Positions 35,055-44,487 are shown, counted from the stretch's first letter. The stretch is 44,487 nucleotides of DNA from Nitratifractor sp. (GCA_015488535.1 WFNP01000056.1:1-44487); one strand, 5' to 3'. Made by a program: numbers and translations. Notes: generated by a model not told the origin, from the sequence alone.

Positions 35055-36401
35055 TTATTTACTGTAAGCTACGGCTCTTTCTAAGCTACTTGCTCCATCA
35101 AAAAGCTTCTTCTCTTCAAAAGCATCAGCAATCAATTGTAATCCTACTGGCATACCATCACTATTTTTATTTATTGGCAAACTAATAGCAGGTAATCCGG
35201 CTAAATTTATAGCAATGGTGTACATATCACTCTTATACATCTCAAGTGGATCTTGCAACTCTCCCAATTTTGGGGCTACACTTGGAGCAACAGGAGAGAG
35301 TATCAAATCAGCCTCTGCAAAAATCTTTTTAAATTCATCTCTAATTAAGTGTCTTACCTTTTGGGCTTTGAGGTAATAAGCATCATAATATCCGGAAGAT
35401 AAAACAAAGTTACCAAGAAGTATCCTTCTTTTTACCTCTTCTCCAAAGCCTTCACTTCTACTTCTAAAATATAGATCTTCCAAATTTTTTGGATTTTCGC
35501 ATCTTCTACCATATCTTACACCATCATATCTAGCTAAGTTTGTAGCAGCTTCAGCTGTAGCTACAATATAGTATGTAGCAATATCATATTTGGTATTACT
35601 CATATTTTTATGGATTATTGTATGCCCTGCCTCTTCAAGAGCTTTTATAGCTTCATCGTGAGCCTTTTTGACATCTTCACTGGCTACTTCAATATAGTTA
35701 TCAATTACTGCTATTGTTAATTTTCTATCAGCATCAATATTGCCATATATTGGCTCATTTTCAAACTCATAGCTTGTAGAGTCTTTACTATCGTGTCCCT
35801 TTATTGCATCATAAAGAATTGCAGCATCTTCTACATTTTGGGTAATTGGTCCAATTTGATCTAGGCTTGAAGCATACGCAGCAAGTCCAAATCTGCTGAC
35901 TCTTCCATAAGTTGGTTTAAATCCAACCACTCCACAATATGCAGCAGGCTGTCTAATTGAACCTCCTGTATCACTACCAAGTGCTGCTATTGCCTCACCA
36001 CCAGCTACTGCCGCTGCTGAGCCACCAGAAGAGCCTCCGGGGACTCTGCTAGTATCGTGTGGATTTAGAGTAGGACCATAAAAGCTAGTTTCTGTAGTTG
36101 AACCCATAGCAAACTCATCCATATTTGCCCTACCAGCCGGTGCAAAACCATTTTTGAGCATATTCTCAATAACAGTAGCATTATATGGGGCTATATAGCC
36201 TTGTAGTATATTTGAGCCACCTGTAATACTCCAACCATGCACTTGTATATTATCTTTGATTAAAATCGGCACACCTTCACCGTGTGTCTCAAATCCAATA
36301 TAGGCATTTAAGCCACTCTCTTTGGCTTTTTTAAACAATTCATCTCTAATCTCTGCCAATTCCTCTTTGCTTTTGGACATTGCCTCTTTTAGTGTAATCA
36401 C
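35055..36401 (-). CDS. gatA: Aspartyl/glutamyl-tRNA(Asn/Gln) amidotransferase subunit A
   Basis: 448 residues of the amidase family. It releases ammonia from glutamine and feeds it to GatB to make Gln-tRNA(Gln) or Asn-tRNA(Asn). The Ser-cisSer-Lys triad is visible: K in ILIKDNIQ, S in [12 protein letters not shown], and the [14 protein letters not shown] loop. GTG start with AGGGGA upstream, overlapping the 44-aa gene by 4 bases (GTGA). GatB and GatC are not in the window. Confidence 0.95.
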   Translation of the reverse strand: MITLKEAMSKSKEELAEIRDELFKKAKESGLNAYIGFETHGEGVPILIKDNIQVHGWSITGGSNILQGYIAPYNATVIENMLKNGFAPAGRANMDEFAMGSTTETSFYGPTLNPHDTSRVPGGSSGGSAAAVAGGEAIAALGSDTGGSIRQPAAYCGVVGFKPTYGRVSRFGLAAYASSLDQIGPITQNVEDAAILYDAIKGHDSKDSTSYEFENEPIYGNIDADRKLTIAVIDNYIEVASEDVKKAHDEAIKALEEAGHTIIHKNMSNTKYDIATYYIVATAEAATNLARYDGVRYGRRCENPKNLEDLYFRSRSEGFGEEVKRRILLGNFVLSSGYYDAYYLKAQKVRHLIRDEFKKIFAEADLILSPVAPSVAPKLGELQDPLEMYKSDMYTIAINLAGLPAISLPINKNSDGMPVGLQLIADAFEEKKLFDGASSLERAVAYSK

Positions 36402-36532
36402 TCTGTATCCCCTTTTTTATATCTTCTTTTATAATACTCAACTACTGCCAATCCTATTGCTATACAGATAAAAATAAAGATAATTGAACCAATTATCACA
36501 CTACTGCTAACAGGTTGGCTAAAATCAACCAT
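36398..36532 (-). CDS. Small single-pass membrane protein between ileS and gatA (44 aa)
   Basis: Read by eye: [19 protein letters not shown], a helix to about residue 31, then [17 protein letters not shown] at 36532 overlaps the end of ileS by 8 bases and has AGAGG five bases upstream. Its TGA overlaps the gatA GTG by 4 bases. The double overlap and clear helix with a positive inside tail support a real gene. No family is recognised. Confidence 0.72.
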   Translation of the reverse strand: MVDFSQPVSSSVIIGSIIFIFICIAIGLAVVEYYKRRYKKGDTE

Positions 36533-39281
36533 TCATTACCTCTTGACATCTATCGCATAGACAATCTTCCTCTTTTGCGGTAAATCTCCAACATCTTGGA
36601 CACTTATACCCTTTGGCTCTATGGATTGTAAAGCTTTTATCAACTGCTTCAAATTCGCCAATCTTTTCACCTTCACACTCCAAGCAGATACCACTAACTA
36701 CAAACCAATCTTCCAAATCTTTTGGATTATTCATCTTTAATATATTGACATCTCCACCAAGCTCCAACTCAAGAGTGGATTTGATAATTTTTTCTTTTTT
36801 GAGTCTGTCAATCTCTTCATAGAATGCCTCTCTAACAGCAATTAGAGTCTCTTCATCTAAATTACTCTTATAACTCTTTAGTGGCTCATAAACCAAATCA
36901 AATACAGATTCTTTATCTTTTTTGATAACTGCCGGAGCATACTCTATTATCTCATCAGCAGTATATGTCAAAATAGGAGCAAGTAGAGCTAACATTCTAT
37001 CAGCAATCAATGCCATAGCCGATTGGGCTGCTCTTCTGGTATTGCTATCTTTAGCATCGCAGTATAATCTATCTTTACAGATATCCATATAGATACCACT
37101 TAGCTCATTAGTTAGGAAGTGATTTAAAACAGATAAGCCTCTTAAAAATTCATAATTTTCAAAAGACTCTTTTACCTCTGCAAATATTTTACTGGCTTTT
37201 GCAAGTATCCAATTATCTAGCTCACCCAATTTATCATCAGCAATAACACTATCCAAATCATTCACATTTGCCAAAAGGAATCTAAATGTATTTCTAATCT
37301 TTCTATACTGCTCAGCAGTCTGTTTTAAGATATTATCACTAATTTTTAAATCACCTTGATAATCACTAAGTGCTACCCAGAGTCTAAGTATCTCAGAGCC
37401 ATACTGCTTAGTTACCTTTTGAGGGGCTACTACATTGCCTTTTGATTTAGACATCTTTTCACCCTTCTCATCTACGGTAAATCCGTGCGTGAGAATAGCT
37501 TTGTATGGTGGTTGATGCTCTACTGCACTTCCAAGCAAGAGTGAGCTTTGGAACCAACCTCTATGCTGATCACTTCCTTCAAGATACATATCAGCAGGGA
37601 AGTTACCTGCATCATAATTACGACTCTTTAATACTGCATTCCAGGTAGAGCCACTATCAAACCAAACATCAAGAATATCATTTACTTTTTCCAAATCATC
37701 AGGATTATATCCACTACCCGGATATAAAAGTTCAGCAATACTTCTATCATACCAAGCATCACAACCCTCATGCTCAAATATAGCAGCTATGAAGTTAAGC
37801 ACCTTCTCATCTAAAATTACCTCTTTTGTCTTTTTATCTCTAAAAAAGGCTATCGGCACTCCCCAGGTTCTCTGTCTTGATATACACCAATCTGGTCTGC
37901 CATCTACCATAGCTTTGAGTCTGTTTCTACCCCAATCTGGATAAAATACTGTATCATCTATACCTTTTAAAGCCAACTCTCTAAGAGTTTCATCACTTCC
38001 TTGAGGCTTTTCATCTACGGCTATAAACCACTGTTTTGTAGCTCTGTAAATTACAGGCTTTTTAGTCCTCCAGCAGTGTGGATATGAGTGTGTGAATTTA
38101 CTTGATTTTAGCAAAGCATCACCAAGAAGCTCTAAAATAATATCATTTGCTTTGAATATATGCATACCTACATATTTTTCAGGCTCTGGCAACAGATTGT
38201 GATGGATTATACTCTCATCAAATTTACCCTCATCATCTACTGGCATTAATACCTCTAATCCATATTTAAGTCCTGCAAAGTAGTCATCTTCACCATGACC
38301 AGGGGCTGTATGGACTGCTCCAGTTCCTCCATCAAGCTCTACATGCTCACCAAGAATAATATGTGAAGTTCTGCTATTTAGTGGATTTATTGCTTTTTCA
38401 TTTTCAAGTTCAGTTGATGCAAATTTTCTCTCTACCTTGCCGGTAATAATTCCCTCTTCAAGCAGTGCTTCGTATCTACTCTCAGCTACAATATATCCAT
38501 CTTCTGTTAAAACATACATCTCATCAGGGTTTAATGCAATTCCACTGTTTGCCGGAAGTGTCCAAGGGGTAGTAGTCCATATTACAATAGCAGCTTTACT
38601 ATGAATATCAAACTTCTCTTTTGTTTTATCGGATAATTCAAATGCTACAAATATAGAATCACTCTCTTTATCTTTATACTCTACTTCTGCATCAGCCAAT
38701 GCACTCTGAGCTGCCCATGACCAATATACCGGTTTGCTTCTTTCAATTAGTAAGCCTTTTTTTGCCACTTCGCATAGTGTGCGGTATATATTGGCTTCAA
38801 ATTTGAAATCCATAGTTATATATGGATTATCCCAATCACCTATCACACCAAGAGATTTAAATCCATCTCTTTGTAGATTGATATATTTACTGGCATGTTC
38901 TCTACACAAAGCCCTAAATTCAGATACCGGCATAGAGTCCTTTTTGGCTTTGCCGATTTTCTCCTCGACTTTTTGCTCAATTGGTAATCCATGGCAATCC
39001 CAGCCTGGAGTAAATCGCACAGCTTTGCCATTAAAATAGTGAAACTTGACTATAATATCTTTGAGTATCTTATTCAGTGCGTGTCCGATATGGATATCTC
39101 CATTTGCATACGGAGGTCCATCATGCAGTGTAAAAGTTTCACAACCCTGCCTGTTTTCTTTCATTTTCTCCCACACATTTGAGTCAAACCACTTTTTATA
39201 TCTCTTTGGCTCATTTTGTGGGAGATTGCCTCTCATTGGAAAATCTGTTTTTGGTAGTAATAGCGTATCTTTGTAATCCAT
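36525..39281 (-). CDS. ileS: Isoleucyl-tRNA synthetase
   Basis: 918 residues, class I synthetase. HIGH motif is seen as [13 protein letters not shown] and KMSKS as [10 protein letters not shown]. The editing domain lies between ([10 protein letters not shown]). The C-terminal zinc finger CPRCWRF..C..C is present, as in bacterial IleS. The frame extends to 39326, but ATG 39281 ([20 protein letters not shown], the family's usual beginning) follows a GAGGAT site and is chosen. It leads the unit ileS-44aa-gatA-guaB. Confidence 0.96.
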   Translation of the reverse strand: MDYKDTLLLPKTDFPMRGNLPQNEPKRYKKWFDSNVWEKMKENRQGCETFTLHDGPPYANGDIHIGHALNKILKDIIVKFHYFNGKAVRFTPGWDCHGLPIEQKVEEKIGKAKKDSMPVSEFRALCREHASKYINLQRDGFKSLGVIGDWDNPYITMDFKFEANIYRTLCEVAKKGLLIERSKPVYWSWAAQSALADAEVEYKDKESDSIFVAFELSDKTKEKFDIHSKAAIVIWTTTPWTLPANSGIALNPDEMYVLTEDGYIVAESRYEALLEEGIITGKVERKFASTELENEKAINPLNSRTSHIILGEHVELDGGTGAVHTAPGHGEDDYFAGLKYGLEVLMPVDDEGKFDESIIHHNLLPEPEKYVGMHIFKANDIILELLGDALLKSSKFTHSYPHCWRTKKPVIYRATKQWFIAVDEKPQGSDETLRELALKGIDDTVFYPDWGRNRLKAMVDGRPDWCISRQRTWGVPIAFFRDKKTKEVILDEKVLNFIAAIFEHEGCDAWYDRSIAELLYPGSGYNPDDLEKVNDILDVWFDSGSTWNAVLKSRNYDAGNFPADMYLEGSDQHRGWFQSSLLLGSAVEHQPPYKAILTHGFTVDEKGEKMSKSKGNVVAPQKVTKQYGSEILRLWVALSDYQGDLKISDNILKQTAEQYRKIRNTFRFLLANVNDLDSVIADDKLGELDNWILAKASKIFAEVKESFENYEFLRGLSVLNHFLTNELSGIYMDICKDRLYCDAKDSNTRRAAQSAMALIADRMLALLAPILTYTADEIIEYAPAVIKKDKESVFDLVYEPLKSYKSNLDEETLIAVREAFYEEIDRLKKEKIIKSTLELELGGDVNILKMNNPKDLEDWFVVSGICLECEGEKIGEFEAVDKSFTIHRAKGYKCPRCWRFTAKEEDCLCDRCQEVMNG

Positions 39282-39440
39282 TATCGATATATCCTCACCT
39301 GTTGGAAATTGGGCGATTATATCCAAAAATGGGTTATGGTTTAGTTATAGTTACCAAGTATTTAGTATAGAGTATTGTTGTATTGAAAAACAGATATACT
39401 CTGATACAATAAATATATAAAATTATCAGGAGTGATATTT

Positions 39441-40526
39441 ATGTCTATAAGAGAAAAAGAAAATGATATTATTGTAGTGTATATAGGTTTTTGGGTATAT
39501 AGAAATAACAGAGTTATGAAATATATAGAGCGTATGCTTGAGCCGTATATCAAAGATGTCTCTGAAGAGATATATCTCTCTTCAATGAGTAGTGATATTC
39601 CCTCTATTCTGGAAGAGTTTTCAAACAAAAAAAAGACTTACATTATATATGCAGACAGATTATCATTTCCTCTGGTTGGCAAAATACTGGCTACAATCAA
39701 TTCTGATACCATTACTGCTTCTAAAAAAACGATATATCCTTCGTTGTCTGAGTATAGTGACACAGCTTATTTCAAGTATAAAATTAACAGAGCAATATTT
39801 AATGTAGTAGGGGTAAATATATTTGATGAACTACCTTCTATTCAAATAGATAGCGAAGATTATGGATATCTACATATCTTTACAGAAGAGGAGCATACAG
39901 AAGAGACTTTGCTGAGATTGTCTGCATCAGATGGTATTTGTGGATGTATGGCTTATACACCTACATGGTTTAAATGCCTTTTGTCATCTCCTCTTCCTAT
40001 TACTCCATCATCATTTCCCAAAGGCAAAAAACTCAAAACTAAAAATATATTTAAATCTATTATAGATTATTTTACAAGTATAGATAAAAAACTCTCAATT
40101 GCCGAAAGTTGCACCGGCGGATTGATTGCTTCCAAACTAACATCAGTCTCCGGTGCTTCTGCAATCATTGAAGGCTCTTTTGTAACATACAGCAACCGTA
40201 TCAAATCAGAGTGGCTTGGAGTCAAAGAAGATACTCTTAAAAATTATGGAGCAGTAAGCAGTCAGTGTGTAGAGGAGATGGTAAAAGGAGCCAAAAACAG
40301 AAGTGGTGCAGATATCGCAATAGCAGTCAGTGGTATTGCAGGACCTACAGGGGCAGTAGAGGGCAAACCGGTAGGGACAGTATTTATAGCCTTGTTAAAT
40401 GGTGATGACTTATTTGTTGATAAGTGCTTTTTTAAAGGTGACAGAGTATCTGTCCAAGAGCAGACTTTATATAGAGCTATAGAGATGTTGATTAGGAGTG
40501 AAAAGGGTTTTTTTGACTTTTTTTAA
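39441..40526 (+). CDS. CinA-like protein (C-terminal NMN deamidase domain, divergent N-terminus)
   Basis: 361 residues. The C-terminal half (about 205-361) is a CinA/PncC domain: KLSIAESCTGGLIASKLT, FVTYSNRIKSEWLGV, GIAGPTGAVEGKPVGTVFI. PncC converts nicotinamide mononucleotide to nicotinate mononucleotide. The N-terminal half shows only weak resemblance to the MoaB/CinA domain and has no clear catalytic motif. Start at ATG 39441 with AGGAG eight bases before (GTG 39432 is also in frame). Divergent from ileS. Confidence 0.8.
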   Translation: MSIREKENDIIVVYIGFWVYRNNRVMKYIERMLEPYIKDVSEEIYLSSMSSDIPSILEEFSNKKKTYIIYADRLSFPLVGKILATINSDTITASKKTIYPSLSEYSDTAYFKYKINRAIFNVVGVNIFDELPSIQIDSEDYGYLHIFTEEEHTEETLLRLSASDGICGCMAYTPTWFKCLLSSPLPITPSSFPKGKKLKTKNIFKSIIDYFTSIDKKLSIAESCTGGLIASKLTSVSGASAIIEGSFVTYSNRIKSEWLGVKEDTLKNYGAVSSQCVEEMVKGAKNRSGADIAIAVSGIAGPTGAVEGKPVGTVFIALLNGDDLFVDKCFFKGDRVSVQEQTLYRAIEMLIRSEKGFFDFF

Positions 40527-40546
40527 AAATTTTTCATTTTTTTTCA

Positions 40547-40570
40547 AAAAACCCTTGACAAAGGGTTTTT
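40547..40570 (+). terminator. Hairpin after the CinA-like gene overlapping the tRNA promoter
   Basis: AACCCTT and AAGGGTT arms with a GACA loop, flanked by A and T runs. The T-run follows in the forward direction, so it can terminate the upstream gene. The loop belongs to the -35 of the tRNA promoter. Confidence 0.6.
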
Positions 40571-40583
40571 ATTCTAATATAAT
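40555..40583 (+). promoter_or_regulatory. Consensus sigma70 promoter of the tRNA cluster
   Basis: Perfect TTGACA (40555-40560), 17-base spacer, perfect TATAAT (40578-40583). About 40 bases before the tRNA-Lys. Strong promoters of this type are rare in Campylobacterota, where the -35 is usually weak, but fit a stable-RNA cluster. Confidence 0.8.
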
Positions 40584-40622
40584 GCCACCCACATAAGCCA
40601 AACGGCTTAAAGAAAAGAAAAC

Positions 40623-40698
40623 GACCCGTTAGCTCAGTCGGTAGAGCAACTCCCTTTTAAGGAGTGGGCCCTTGGTTCGAATCCAAGACGGGTCACCA
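40623..40698 (+). tRNA. tRNA-Lys (anticodon TTT)
   Basis: 76 nt with encoded CCA. Acceptor GACCCGT/ACGGGTC, D arm with AGCTCAGTCGGTAGAGC, anticodon stem ACTCC/GGAGT with loop CTTTTAA, T-arm GGTTCGAATCC. First of four tRNAs in one cluster. Confidence 0.95.
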
Positions 40699-40725
40699 TT
40701 GAAGCAAGTGTTTGTTGGTCTAGAT

Positions 40726-40801
40726 GACCCTTTCATCTAGAGGCCAAGGATGCTATGTTTTCCGCATAGACACAGAGGTTCAAATCCTCTAAGGGTCGCC
40801 A
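40726..40801 (+). tRNA. tRNA-Glu (anticodon TTC)
   Basis: 76 nt with encoded CCA. Acceptor GACCCTT/AAGGGTC, anticodon stem CTATG/CATAG with loop TTTTCCG, T-arm GGTTCAAATCC. Discriminator G. Loop position 37 is C by this alignment, uncommon but the TTC anticodon is clear. Confidence 0.88.
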
Positions 40802-40815
40802 AAAAGATTCTTGCA

Positions 40816-40891
40816 GGTCGCTTAGCTCAGTTGGTAGAGCGCTACCCTTACAAGGTAGATGTCAGTGGTTCGAGTCCACTAGCGACCACCA
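40816..40891 (+). tRNA. tRNA-Val (anticodon TAC)
   Basis: 76 nt with encoded CCA. Acceptor GGTCGCT/AGCGACC, anticodon stem CTACC/GGTAG with loop CTTACAA, T-arm GGTTCGAGTCC. Confidence 0.95.
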
Positions 40892-40904
40892 CTTATTGTT
40901 AGGT

Positions 40905-40981
40905 GCGGCGGTAGTTCAGTTGGTTAGAATACCTGCCTGTCACGCAGGGGGTCGCGAGTTCGAGTCTCGTCCGCCGCGCCA
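40905..40981 (+). tRNA. tRNA-Asp (anticodon GTC)
   Basis: 77 nt with encoded CCA. Acceptor GCGGCGG/CCGCCGC, anticodon stem CCTGC/GCAGG with loop CTGTCAC, T-arm GAGTTCGAGTCTC. Last of the cluster; discriminator G. Confidence 0.95.
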
Positions 40982-41060
40982 TAATTCATTTTTCTCCTTT
41001 TGATTGATTTTATTTTATAGATGATTCCTCCTCCTTTATATCATTCATAAAATAGATTTA

Positions 41061-41080
41061 GGGGTCTTTGTTCTGACCCC
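41061..41080 (+). terminator. Hairpin after the tRNA cluster
   Basis: GGGGTC and GACCCC arms around an 8-base loop, then GTTGTTT. Possible terminator of the tRNA transcript; similar to the GC hairpins found in other gaps. Confidence 0.5.
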
Positions 41081-41123
41081 GTTGTTTAACACAAATCTTA
41101 TAAATATTTTTATCTTAAAAGTA

Positions 41124-41151
41124 TATAATTGATATATAAATTATGAAATTT
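41124..41151 (+). promoter_or_regulatory. Possible promoter and operator before the metal importer
   Basis: TATAAT at 41124-41129 and an AAATT-ATGA-AATTT inverted repeat at 41138-41151 across the expected start. A Zur- or Fur-type repressor would be expected for a zinc uptake operon, but this AT-rich site is weak evidence. Confidence 0.35.
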
Positions 41152-41178
41152 AGATAATAAACATACAAAGGATTAAAA

Positions 41179-42024
41179 GTGTTAAAAATATTAACGCTAT
41201 CTCTACTTTTGCTCTCTTTGAGTTATGCAAAAATTACAGTAGTATCTTCTATTGCTCCAATTGAGGGAGTTGTAAAAAAAATTGGTGCAAAGTATGTAGA
41301 TAGTAAAGTTATGGTGCCTTATGGAGCTTCACCTCATACTTATGAGCCAAAATCATCTCAAATGAGAGAGCTTAGCAAAGCTAAATTATATTTTGCTGTG
41401 GGTGTAGAGTTTGAAGATGTATGGCTTAAAAAATTTGAAGATTTAAATCCAAAGATGAGAGTCGTAAAGCTTGATGAGGGAATAAAAAAGTATCCTATGG
41501 AGTCAAAATCGCACCATCATCATAAAATGGGGGAGCTTGACCCACACATATGGACATCTATTGATAATCTTCAAATCATAGCTACAAAAATAGCCAAAAA
41601 TTTGCAGAGTATAGATAATAAACATAAACAATATTATCAAGAGAGACTAAAAGATTATATAACACATCTAAATAATCTAAAGCAAAAAATTACTGCTATT
41701 TTGGATAAAAATCCAAAAAATAAAATATTTATGGTATTTCATCCATCATGGGGATATTTTGCAAGAGAGTTTCATCGCAAAATGTTGGCTATGGAGATAG
41801 AAGGCAAAGAGCCTAGTGCAAGAGAGTTGATGAGCTTGATAAAAGAGGCTAAAAAAAATCATATATCAGCAATAATTACACAACCCGAATTTTCCGATAA
41901 AAAAGCCAAACTCTTAGCCAAAGAGATAGGTGTGCCGGTAGTGGCTCTGTCTCCACTTACACAAAATATAGGAGATACTATTCTAAAATTAGCCAAAGTA
42001 ATATCCGGAGAAAATATTGAGTAG
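41179..42024 (+). CDS. znuA: Zinc/manganese ABC transporter substrate-binding protein
   Basis: 281 residues with signal peptide (about 1-17, ending SYA). ZnuA/TroA family with metal ligands H53 (ASPHTYEP), H123 (DPHIWTS) and H188 (VFHPSWGYF). A short His run (112-115) lies in the usual flexible loop. Three His ligands favour zinc over manganese. GTG start with AAAGGA upstream. The stop overlaps the next start by 8 bases. First gene of a three-gene uptake operon. Confidence 0.9.
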   Translation: MLKILTLSLLLLSLSYAKITVVSSIAPIEGVVKKIGAKYVDSKVMVPYGASPHTYEPKSSQMRELSKAKLYFAVGVEFEDVWLKKFEDLNPKMRVVKLDEGIKKYPMESKSHHHHKMGELDPHIWTSIDNLQIIATKIAKNLQSIDNKHKQYYQERLKDYITHLNNLKQKITAILDKNPKNKIFMVFHPSWGYFAREFHRKMLAMEIEGKEPSARELMSLIKEAKKNHISAIITQPEFSDKKAKLLAKEIGVPVVALSPLTQNIGDTILKLAKVISGENIE

Positions 42025-42793
42025 CAAAGTTATAGAGATTAATAATGTAAATTTTAGTTATGGAAAACAAAAAGCACTTTTGAATATCACATTTGATGTA
42101 AAAGAGCATCAATTTACCGCAGTAATTGGTCCAAATGGTGGCGGTAAATCGACACTTGTAAAATTGATGCTCGGACTCCTTGAACCAAATAGCGGTTCTG
42201 TCAAAATATTAAATATGCAACCCAAAAATGCCAGAGAGTTTGTCGGATATGTGCCTCAATATATAGATGTAAATTTGGATTTTCCTATTACGGTTTTAGA
42301 TGTGGTAATGATGGGTAATAAAAAAGAGCATTTAAAGGAGTCAATATCTATATTTAAAAGACTCTTTCCTATCAAATATAGTGATATAGAGATAAAATGT
42401 GCCTACTCTACACTCCAAAAAGTAGGAATGCAAGATTATATAGATAGAAAAATAGGCGACCTTTCCGGTGGTCAAAGACAGAGAGTAATGATAGCAAGAG
42501 CTTTATGTTCTCATCCAAAATTACTAATTTTAGATGAACCTACTTCAAATATAGACCCACAGGGACAAAAAGAGATATTTGAGCTTCTCAAAGAGTTAAA
42601 CAGAGATTTGACTATATTTGTAGTGAGCCACGATTTGGCAGTAGTATCAGAGTATGCCCAAAAGATTATATATATAAACAGAGAAGCTTTTGTGCATGAT
42701 TTGGGTAATGATACACTTGGAGCAACTTCCAAATCAAATGGACACTTTTGTCAAGTGGAGATGATGCAGATGCTGAAGGGACTTAAAAGATGA
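42017..42793 (+). CDS. znuC: Zinc/manganese ABC transporter ATP-binding protein
   Basis: 258 residues. Walker A GPNGGGKST, Q-loop near VPQYID, ABC signature LSGGQRQR, Walker B LLILDEPT, and the switch His in VVSHDLA are all present. Starts with TTG, GGAG six bases upstream, overlapping the binding protein gene by 8 bases; ends 4 bases into the permease gene (ATGA). Confidence 0.92.
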   Translation: MSSKVIEINNVNFSYGKQKALLNITFDVKEHQFTAVIGPNGGGKSTLVKLMLGLLEPNSGSVKILNMQPKNAREFVGYVPQYIDVNLDFPITVLDVVMMGNKKEHLKESISIFKRLFPIKYSDIEIKCAYSTLQKVGMQDYIDRKIGDLSGGQRQRVMIARALCSHPKLLILDEPTSNIDPQGQKEIFELLKELNRDLTIFVVSHDLAVVSEYAQKIIYINREAFVHDLGNDTLGATSKSNGHFCQVEMMQMLKGLKR

Positions 42794-43599
42794 TAGAAGC
42801 ATTGAGTTATGATTTTGTTCAAAATGCTTTGATAGCAGGGGTATTGGTATCTATATCCATTGGGATAATCGGAGCGTTGGTAGTGGTCAATAGGATGGTA
42901 TTTTTAGCCGGTGGTATTGCACACAGCTCTTATGGCGGTATAGGATTAGCCATATATTTTGGTATTCCTATGGCTCTATCTACCTCTTTGTTTGCCGTAG
43001 CTTCCGCTCTTTTGATATCGTGGCTCAGTATCTATCACAAAAACAGAATTGATAGCTTTATAGGGCTTATCTGGGCTGTAGGTATGGCTATCGGTATAGT
43101 GCTGGTGGATTTAAGCCCCGGATATCACGGTGATTTGATGAGTTATCTATTTGGCTCAATTATGGCAGTAAGTCATAGTGATATTTGGATAATGACTATT
43201 TTACTTATAACAATTCTTCTTTTTGTTCATATCTTTTATAGAGAGATATTGGCAATTAGTTATGATAGTGAGTATGCTTCACTTCGTGGAATAAAGAGTC
43301 ATCTGTTTTATACACTCATTTTGGTTTTATCAGCTTTGAGCGTGGTAGTAGCTATCAAGGTGGTAGGTTTGATATTGGTAATTGCGATGATGACAATACC
43401 CACATTTATAGCTGAAAAACTGAGTAAATCGCTCTATATGATGATGATACTATCAGCACTGTTTGCTTTTGTATTTACTATGCTAGGCTTGATTTTGAGT
43501 TATATTTTTGATTTGACATCCGGAGCTACGATTATATTAACCTCAGCATTTGGAATGGGAGTTTATGGAGTAATATCCTATATTAAGAGTAGAATATAA
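42790..43599 (+). CDS. znuB: Zinc/manganese ABC transporter permease
   Basis: 269-residue permease of the ABC-3 (ZnuB/TroC) family, about eight helices. LAGGIAHSSYGGIGLA and the cytoplasmic coupling motif LRGIKSHLFYTLIL are recognisable, as is VVAIKVVGLILVIAMMTIP. Starts at ATG within the ATGA overlap. Completes the importer. Confidence 0.92.
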   Translation: MIEALSYDFVQNALIAGVLVSISIGIIGALVVVNRMVFLAGGIAHSSYGGIGLAIYFGIPMALSTSLFAVASALLISWLSIYHKNRIDSFIGLIWAVGMAIGIVLVDLSPGYHGDLMSYLFGSIMAVSHSDIWIMTILLITILLFVHIFYREILAISYDSEYASLRGIKSHLFYTLILVLSALSVVVAIKVVGLILVIAMMTIPTFIAEKLSKSLYMMMILSALFAFVFTMLGLILSYIFDLTSGATIILTSAFGMGVYGVISYIKSRI

Positions 43600-43611
43600 A
43601 AAGGGGATACA

Positions 43612-44487
43612 GTGCAAAAATTACCTATAGGCATACAGACATTTGAAAAAATCAGAGAAGATAATTATCTCTATATAGACAAAACCAAAGAGGCAATAGA
43701 ATTAATTAATGATTATGAGTATATATTTCTCTCCCGCCCCCGCAGATTTGGAAAGAGTCTGTTTTTAGATACCCTACACAATATATTTGAAGGAAACAAA
43801 GAGTTATTTAAAGATTTGTATATATATGATAAATGGGATTGGAATATAACTTATCCAGTAATCAAAATTGATTGGGCAGGTAATTTTAAGAGCCTTGAAT
43901 CTACTCAAAGAGTAGCAAAAAAAATACTAAAAGATAATCAAAAAAGATTAAAAATTGATTGTGATATAGATGAAGATGCCTCCTCTTGTTTTGCTACATT
44001 GATACAGGAGTGCTATGAAAAGTATAATCAAAAAGTAGTAGTGCTTATAGATGAGTATGACAAACCAATACTCGATAACCTTGATAATATCAATAGAGCA
44101 AAAGAAAATAGAGATTTTTTAAGAGGTCTTTATATCCAAATAAAAGCAAATGATAGATATTTAAAATTTGCATTTTTAACAGGCATTTCCAAATTTAGCA
44201 AAGCCAGTATATTTAGTGGATTAAATAATCTGGTAGATATTTCACTGATGCCAAAGTTTGGAAATATTTGCGGATATACCCACGAAAATATCAAAGAGGA
44301 ATTTTTTGAATACAGCAAAGATTTTGATTTAGAAAAGGTAAAGCAGTGGTATAACGGATATTACTTTTTGAAAGATAGAATCTATAATCCCTTTGATATT
44401 TTAAGACTCTTTGATAGTGGAGTAATTAAAAACTACTGTTGGAAGAGTGGTAAGGCTTATTCACTGATTGAGATGTTAAAAGGAGGC
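43612..44487 (+). CDS. AAA-ATPase-like protein with DUF1703-type region (3' end outside window)
   Basis: Open to the last base: 292 codons without stop, so it is partial. The AAA-ATPase-like domain (PF09820 type) begins KLPIGIQTFEKIREDNYLYIDKT. A degenerate Walker A SRPRRFGKSLF lies at about 43-53, Walker B VVVLIDEYDKPIL at about 144-156, TGISKFSKAS as sensor region, and WYNGYYF at about 249. Such proteins usually end in a PD-(D/E)XK nuclease domain, beyond this window. GTG start with AAGGGGAT upstream, 12 bases after the permease, so it may ride on that operon. Families of this kind are multi-copy and mobile in this phylum; function unknown. Confidence 0.85.
   Translation, partial: MQKLPIGIQTFEKIREDNYLYIDKTKEAIELINDYEYIFLSRPRRFGKSLFLDTLHNIFEGNKELFKDLYIYDKWDWNITYPVIKIDWAGNFKSLESTQRVAKKILKDNQKRLKIDCDIDEDASSCFATLIQECYEKYNQKVVVLIDEYDKPILDNLDNINRAKENRDFLRGLYIQIKANDRYLKFAFLTGISKFSKASIFSGLNNLVDISLMPKFGNICGYTHENIKEEFFEYSKDFDLEKVKQWYNGYYFLKDRIYNPFDILRLFDSGVIKNYCWKSGKAYSLIEMLKGG

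Noticed and set aside
41138-41151. Zur or Fur box before the zinc importer
   Set aside because: The inverted repeat is only A and T, short, and does not match a consensus closely. It is kept only as a weak site in the feature list.

Overview
The window is a low-GC bacterial chromosome segment that reads as Campylobacterota (Epsilonproteobacteria), most likely a free-living Sulfurovum- or Sulfurimonas-type organism. The evidence is a CiaB-family gene, a cytochrome-c nitric oxide reductase operon, a superoxide reductase, an S24 repressor-like regulator, promoters of the extended -10 type (TGCTATAAT), frequent GTG and TTG starts, and many short overlaps between genes. The genus is inferred, not proven.

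Layout. 1-8.6 kb: shikimate kinase, a YedI-type membrane protein and a YajR-like MFS transporter; then rdgB overlapping a CiaB-family gene; then a reverse-strand run nnr, purN, thiG. 8.7-11.4 kb: a reverse-strand nor operon (116-aa membrane protein, norC, norB, 52-aa membrane protein) behind an FNR/NnrR-type box at an ideal activating position. 11.6-17.4 kb: yeiH-type exporter, polA, methyltransferase, pepD-like peptidase. 17.4-22.5 kb: nth, three secreted proteins of unknown role (one resembling M14 zinc carboxypeptidases), nrdB, a CAP-domain protein and superoxide reductase. 22.7-26.3 kb: a four-gene unit with SapC, an unknown protein, an AlgI-type MBOAT acyltransferase and an SGNH/AlgJ-like partner. 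26.4-30.3 kb: HdeD-like protein, then an overlapping unit of S24 regulator, DUF309, a PLP enzyme and hisD.

30.3-33.6 kb is the accessory part. It holds two paralogous DUF4214 proteins with the same N-terminus and related last residues but different low-complexity middles (one Lys/Asp/Ala repeats, one His-rich 12-residue repeats). Both sit behind the same promoter with an 11-bp-phased direct repeat. Between and around them lie copies of a dispersed, structured intergenic repeat (about 190-240 bp, two hairpins, TTAACTGACCT ends), which also occurs beside thiG and, as a fragment, before polA.

33.6-40.5 kb: a reverse-strand housekeeping unit ileS, a 44-aa membrane protein, gatA, guaB, then a CinA-like gene. 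40.6-41.0 kb: four tRNA genes (Lys, Glu, Val, Asp) with a consensus promoter. 41.2-43.6 kb: a znuABC-type metal importer. The window ends inside an AAA-ATPase-like/DUF1703-type gene that continues beyond base 44487.

No CRISPR array, prophage or intact insertion sequence was seen. The best candidates for something undescribed are the DUF4214 pair with its shared promoter and tail, and the structured repeat family.
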